Of a stretch of 64,000 nucleotides of DNA, positions 62,111 to 64,000 are shown piece after piece. The DNA comes from Ichthyophthirius multifiliis (Eukaryota > Ciliophora > Oligohymenophorea > Hymenostomatida), in assembly GCF_000220395.1 (NCBI RefSeq), contig NW_004086050.1, positions 36,450 to 100,449 on the forward strand. The letters run 5' to 3'. The notes beneath the pieces were generated by a model. The model was not told where the DNA came from and made no database searches. It worked only from the letters and a program-made list of their open reading frames with translations. The position numbers were made by a program, and so were the translations under genes. The number at the start of each line of letters is the position of its first letter. The stretch's first letter is position 1.

Positions 62111-63293
62111 TAAATAACGATTATGATTAGGATTTGTAATAATTTTTAAAAAATACTAAGAAAATTGATACTTGAGAATGTCAAGTTGTTCTATAATTTA
62201 AAAGAACTGAATAAATCGTAGAAACAGAAAAAAATAAATAAAAATTTATCAAAATATATAGCAAATATAAATAATTAGGAATAATATAAATATTATTTAA
62301 AATAATGCTAAAGAGGAGTATTAAAAAACTTAAAAGTTAAATAATTCGATAGGTTTATAAAATAAATGTATTAATAATATAATTGATTTATTAACTGATA
62401 TATAATATTATTTTAATGTAATAATTTATGTCAATATGAATAAGATAAAAAAAATATATAATGATTTTTTTTTTATATAAATAAAAATAATTGGAAAAAA
62501 GATATAAATATATTAAAAATAATATTAAAAAAATATAAAAATATTATTATTATAAAAATATATGCTATTAAATAATATTAAAATTAATTTTTTTTAATAA
62601 TATATATATATTATTAATTATAATAAATTAAATGGATTTATTTATAAAGGAAAAATTTTTAAAATATGAAAATTATTAATTAATAAATATTCATTATAAT
62701 ATAATATTTAAAAGTATTTTATTAATTTTAAATTTATATATATATTTTTTTTTTTAAGATTTTCAAAAAACATGTTTATATTTAAAAAAAAAAAAATAAC
62801 TTTAAAAATATTTTACCTATATGACCTATATATTAATATCTTAAATATAATATATTTAATAATATTAAATTTTTAATATTATTATTAAAAATAATACGCT
62901 ATTATTAAACACTATTTTAAATTAAGTTAAATATATTTAAGATATATTATTTTTAATAAAATAAGAAAATCTTAAAATAATAAATTAATTAATTATTTAC
63001 TTTTAACTTAGTTTTCACCATAATTATTTTATTTCTTTGAATTTTTTTTATTAAAAAATGACAAATATAAGTATATTTATATGTTGATTAAATAATAATA
63101 AAATAATTAGTTGAAGCTGAAGCTTTATTTATATTTTTGTATTATTTTTAAAAATAAAATAAAAAAAAAATAAAAAAAAATGAAATTAAAATTAAAATAA
63201 AAATAAAATAAAATAAAATAGTCCAAAATAAACATTATAAATATTTTATATTTTTTTAAAAAAATAATTTAAATAATAAAAAAATATAAAAAA
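62111..63293. other. AT-rich spacer
   Basis: About 1.2 kb, A/T only, with short TA tracts (62600-62615, 62740-62750). No gene seen. Confidence 0.55.
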
Positions 63294-64000
63294 ATGTCTT
63301 AAAACTCATTAAACCTTTAATAAAGTATAATATTTGGTTAAGACAATAAAAACGAGAAAAAAAAATATTATATAGCCAAAAGAGCGTTAACTTTAAATAA
63401 TGAATAACATGAAAGCATAATATAATTAAATAGTATAAACATATTTGATAATCGATACATGATAACACCATCACACATAAATAGTATAAAATACGATTAT
63501 TAAGGTAAAATAATACCACGATCGATAATAGGAAAAACAGAATGGCACTAAAGATAATAAGAGTAAAAAATTGCAAAGGAAAATATGAGTACATTAAACA
63601 GTTTTAGACGCAAAGGCGAAAAACTAAGTACGACGGTTATGATGTAAAAATCTCAAACATATAAGCACAAAGCTATTATGTAAAAATATTAATTAGTTAC
63701 TAAGGATTAATTAGAATAAGATATTGAAAATGCAAAAGAAAGTGTATATTAAAACAGTTAAGAAAATAAAATAAAACTAAATAAATTAAAAATAACATAA
63801 AAATTAATGTATACATAATAATAAAGGTGCTTAGAAAAACATGAATAAATATAAAAATAATGGATATAATTTTTAAATTAATAAAAAAGATATGAAAATG
63901 AATCTATGATATATAATTAAAAATAATATAGAAAAGTAAAATAAATTATATTAATATATTTATAAATATATTTATTTATGTATATATATATATATATATA
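63294..64000 (+). CDS. Coiled-coil protein of unknown function, 5' part
   Basis: ATG 63294; the frame is open for 214 codons to a likely donor at 63936 (AGAAAA|GTAAAA). The sequence then becomes intron-like (TA)n and leaves the window. It starts MSQNSLNLQQSIIFGQDNKN and continues with NEKKKYYIAKRALTLNNEQH, NIFDNRYMITPSHINSIKYD and YQGKIIPRSIIGKTEWHQ. A long Gln/Lys/Glu coiled coil follows (KDQLEQDIENAKESVYQ, KLNKLKITQKLMYTQQ). The conserved-looking N-terminal block and coiled coil suggest a cytoskeletal or ciliary protein, but I cannot name it. The open frames on the opposite strand here are shadows. Confidence 0.65.

Noticed and set aside
63256-63594. Minus-strand 112-residue hydrophobic frame
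   Set aside because: Antisense shadow of the plus-strand gene starting at 63294, which has balanced composition and a proper start.

Overview
The window looks like nuclear (probably macronuclear) DNA of a hymenostome-type ciliate, most like Ichthyophthirius or Tetrahymena. It is extremely AT-rich, with many (TA)n tracts. Protein-coding frames run through TAA and TAG and stop only at TGA. The ubiquitin-eL40 gene proves the code: Gln2, Gln31, Gln40 and Gln41 of ubiquitin are written TAA. Introns are short (mostly 37-140 nt), GT..AG and AT-rich. A standard-code ORF search therefore sees only fragments of the real genes, and most of the frames it reports are antisense or out-of-frame shadows.

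Layout, left to right. 1-5034 (+): 3' part of a TmcB-like PAS/multi-membrane-span gene. 9309-6844 (-): Xrn-type 5'-3' exoribonuclease. 10991-12385 (+): kelch-type protein. 12439-13814 (+): TPR protein. 14030-15162 (+): LITAF-like zinc ribbon with an OB-like domain. 18508-15337 (-): multi-domain adenylate kinase. 19976-18661 (-): ABHD17-like hydrolase. 20367-20437 (+): tRNA-Gly(UCC). 21933-20979 (-): SHAQKYF Myb factor. 23360-22848 (-): ubiquitin-like half of tubulin cofactor B. 25399-26286 (+): unknown gene. 28487-29776 (+): ENT-type transporter. 31720-29978 (-): Cactin. 32712-31842 (-): enkurin-like. 33017-34901 (+): decayed CFAP52 copy. 35050-36611 (+): mitochondrial RF1. 36802-38044 (+): unknown Gln/Asn/Lys-rich protein. 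38684-38295 (-): ubiquitin-eL40. 38899-40959 (+): cyclophilin fused to an FBPase-like domain. 41787-41081 (-): multi-span membrane protein. 42409-48526 (+): full-length TmcB-like gene. 51275-50287 (-): SHIPPO-repeat protein. 54787-51752 (-): dynein heavy-chain tail without a motor. 55301-56560 (+): PX sorting nexin. 58212 to about 57330 (-): alpha carbonic anhydrase. 59220-58545 (-): unknown gene. 59912-59394 (-): CCT-motif protein. About 60465-60640: GC-rich structured RNA candidate. 63294 to the right edge (+): start of a coiled-coil gene.

Several genes relate to cilia (adenylate kinase, enkurin-like, CFAP52 relic, SHIPPO, dynein tail), mixed with housekeeping genes (Xrn, Cactin, eL40, mtRF1). 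Neighbours do not form operons. Most genes have their own AT-rich spacer and strands alternate.

Three things stand out. The first is a single-frame fusion of a divergent cyclophilin with an FBPase-like domain that has lost its metal-binding motif. The second is broken or shortened cytoskeletal genes: the CFAP52 relic, the motor-less dynein and TBCB without CAP-Gly. The third is a compact structured GC-rich island that may be an undescribed small RNA. Several otherwise good genes also carry one in-frame TGA, or a one-base frame change inside a homopolymer. The second kind looks like sequencing error; the first is unresolved.
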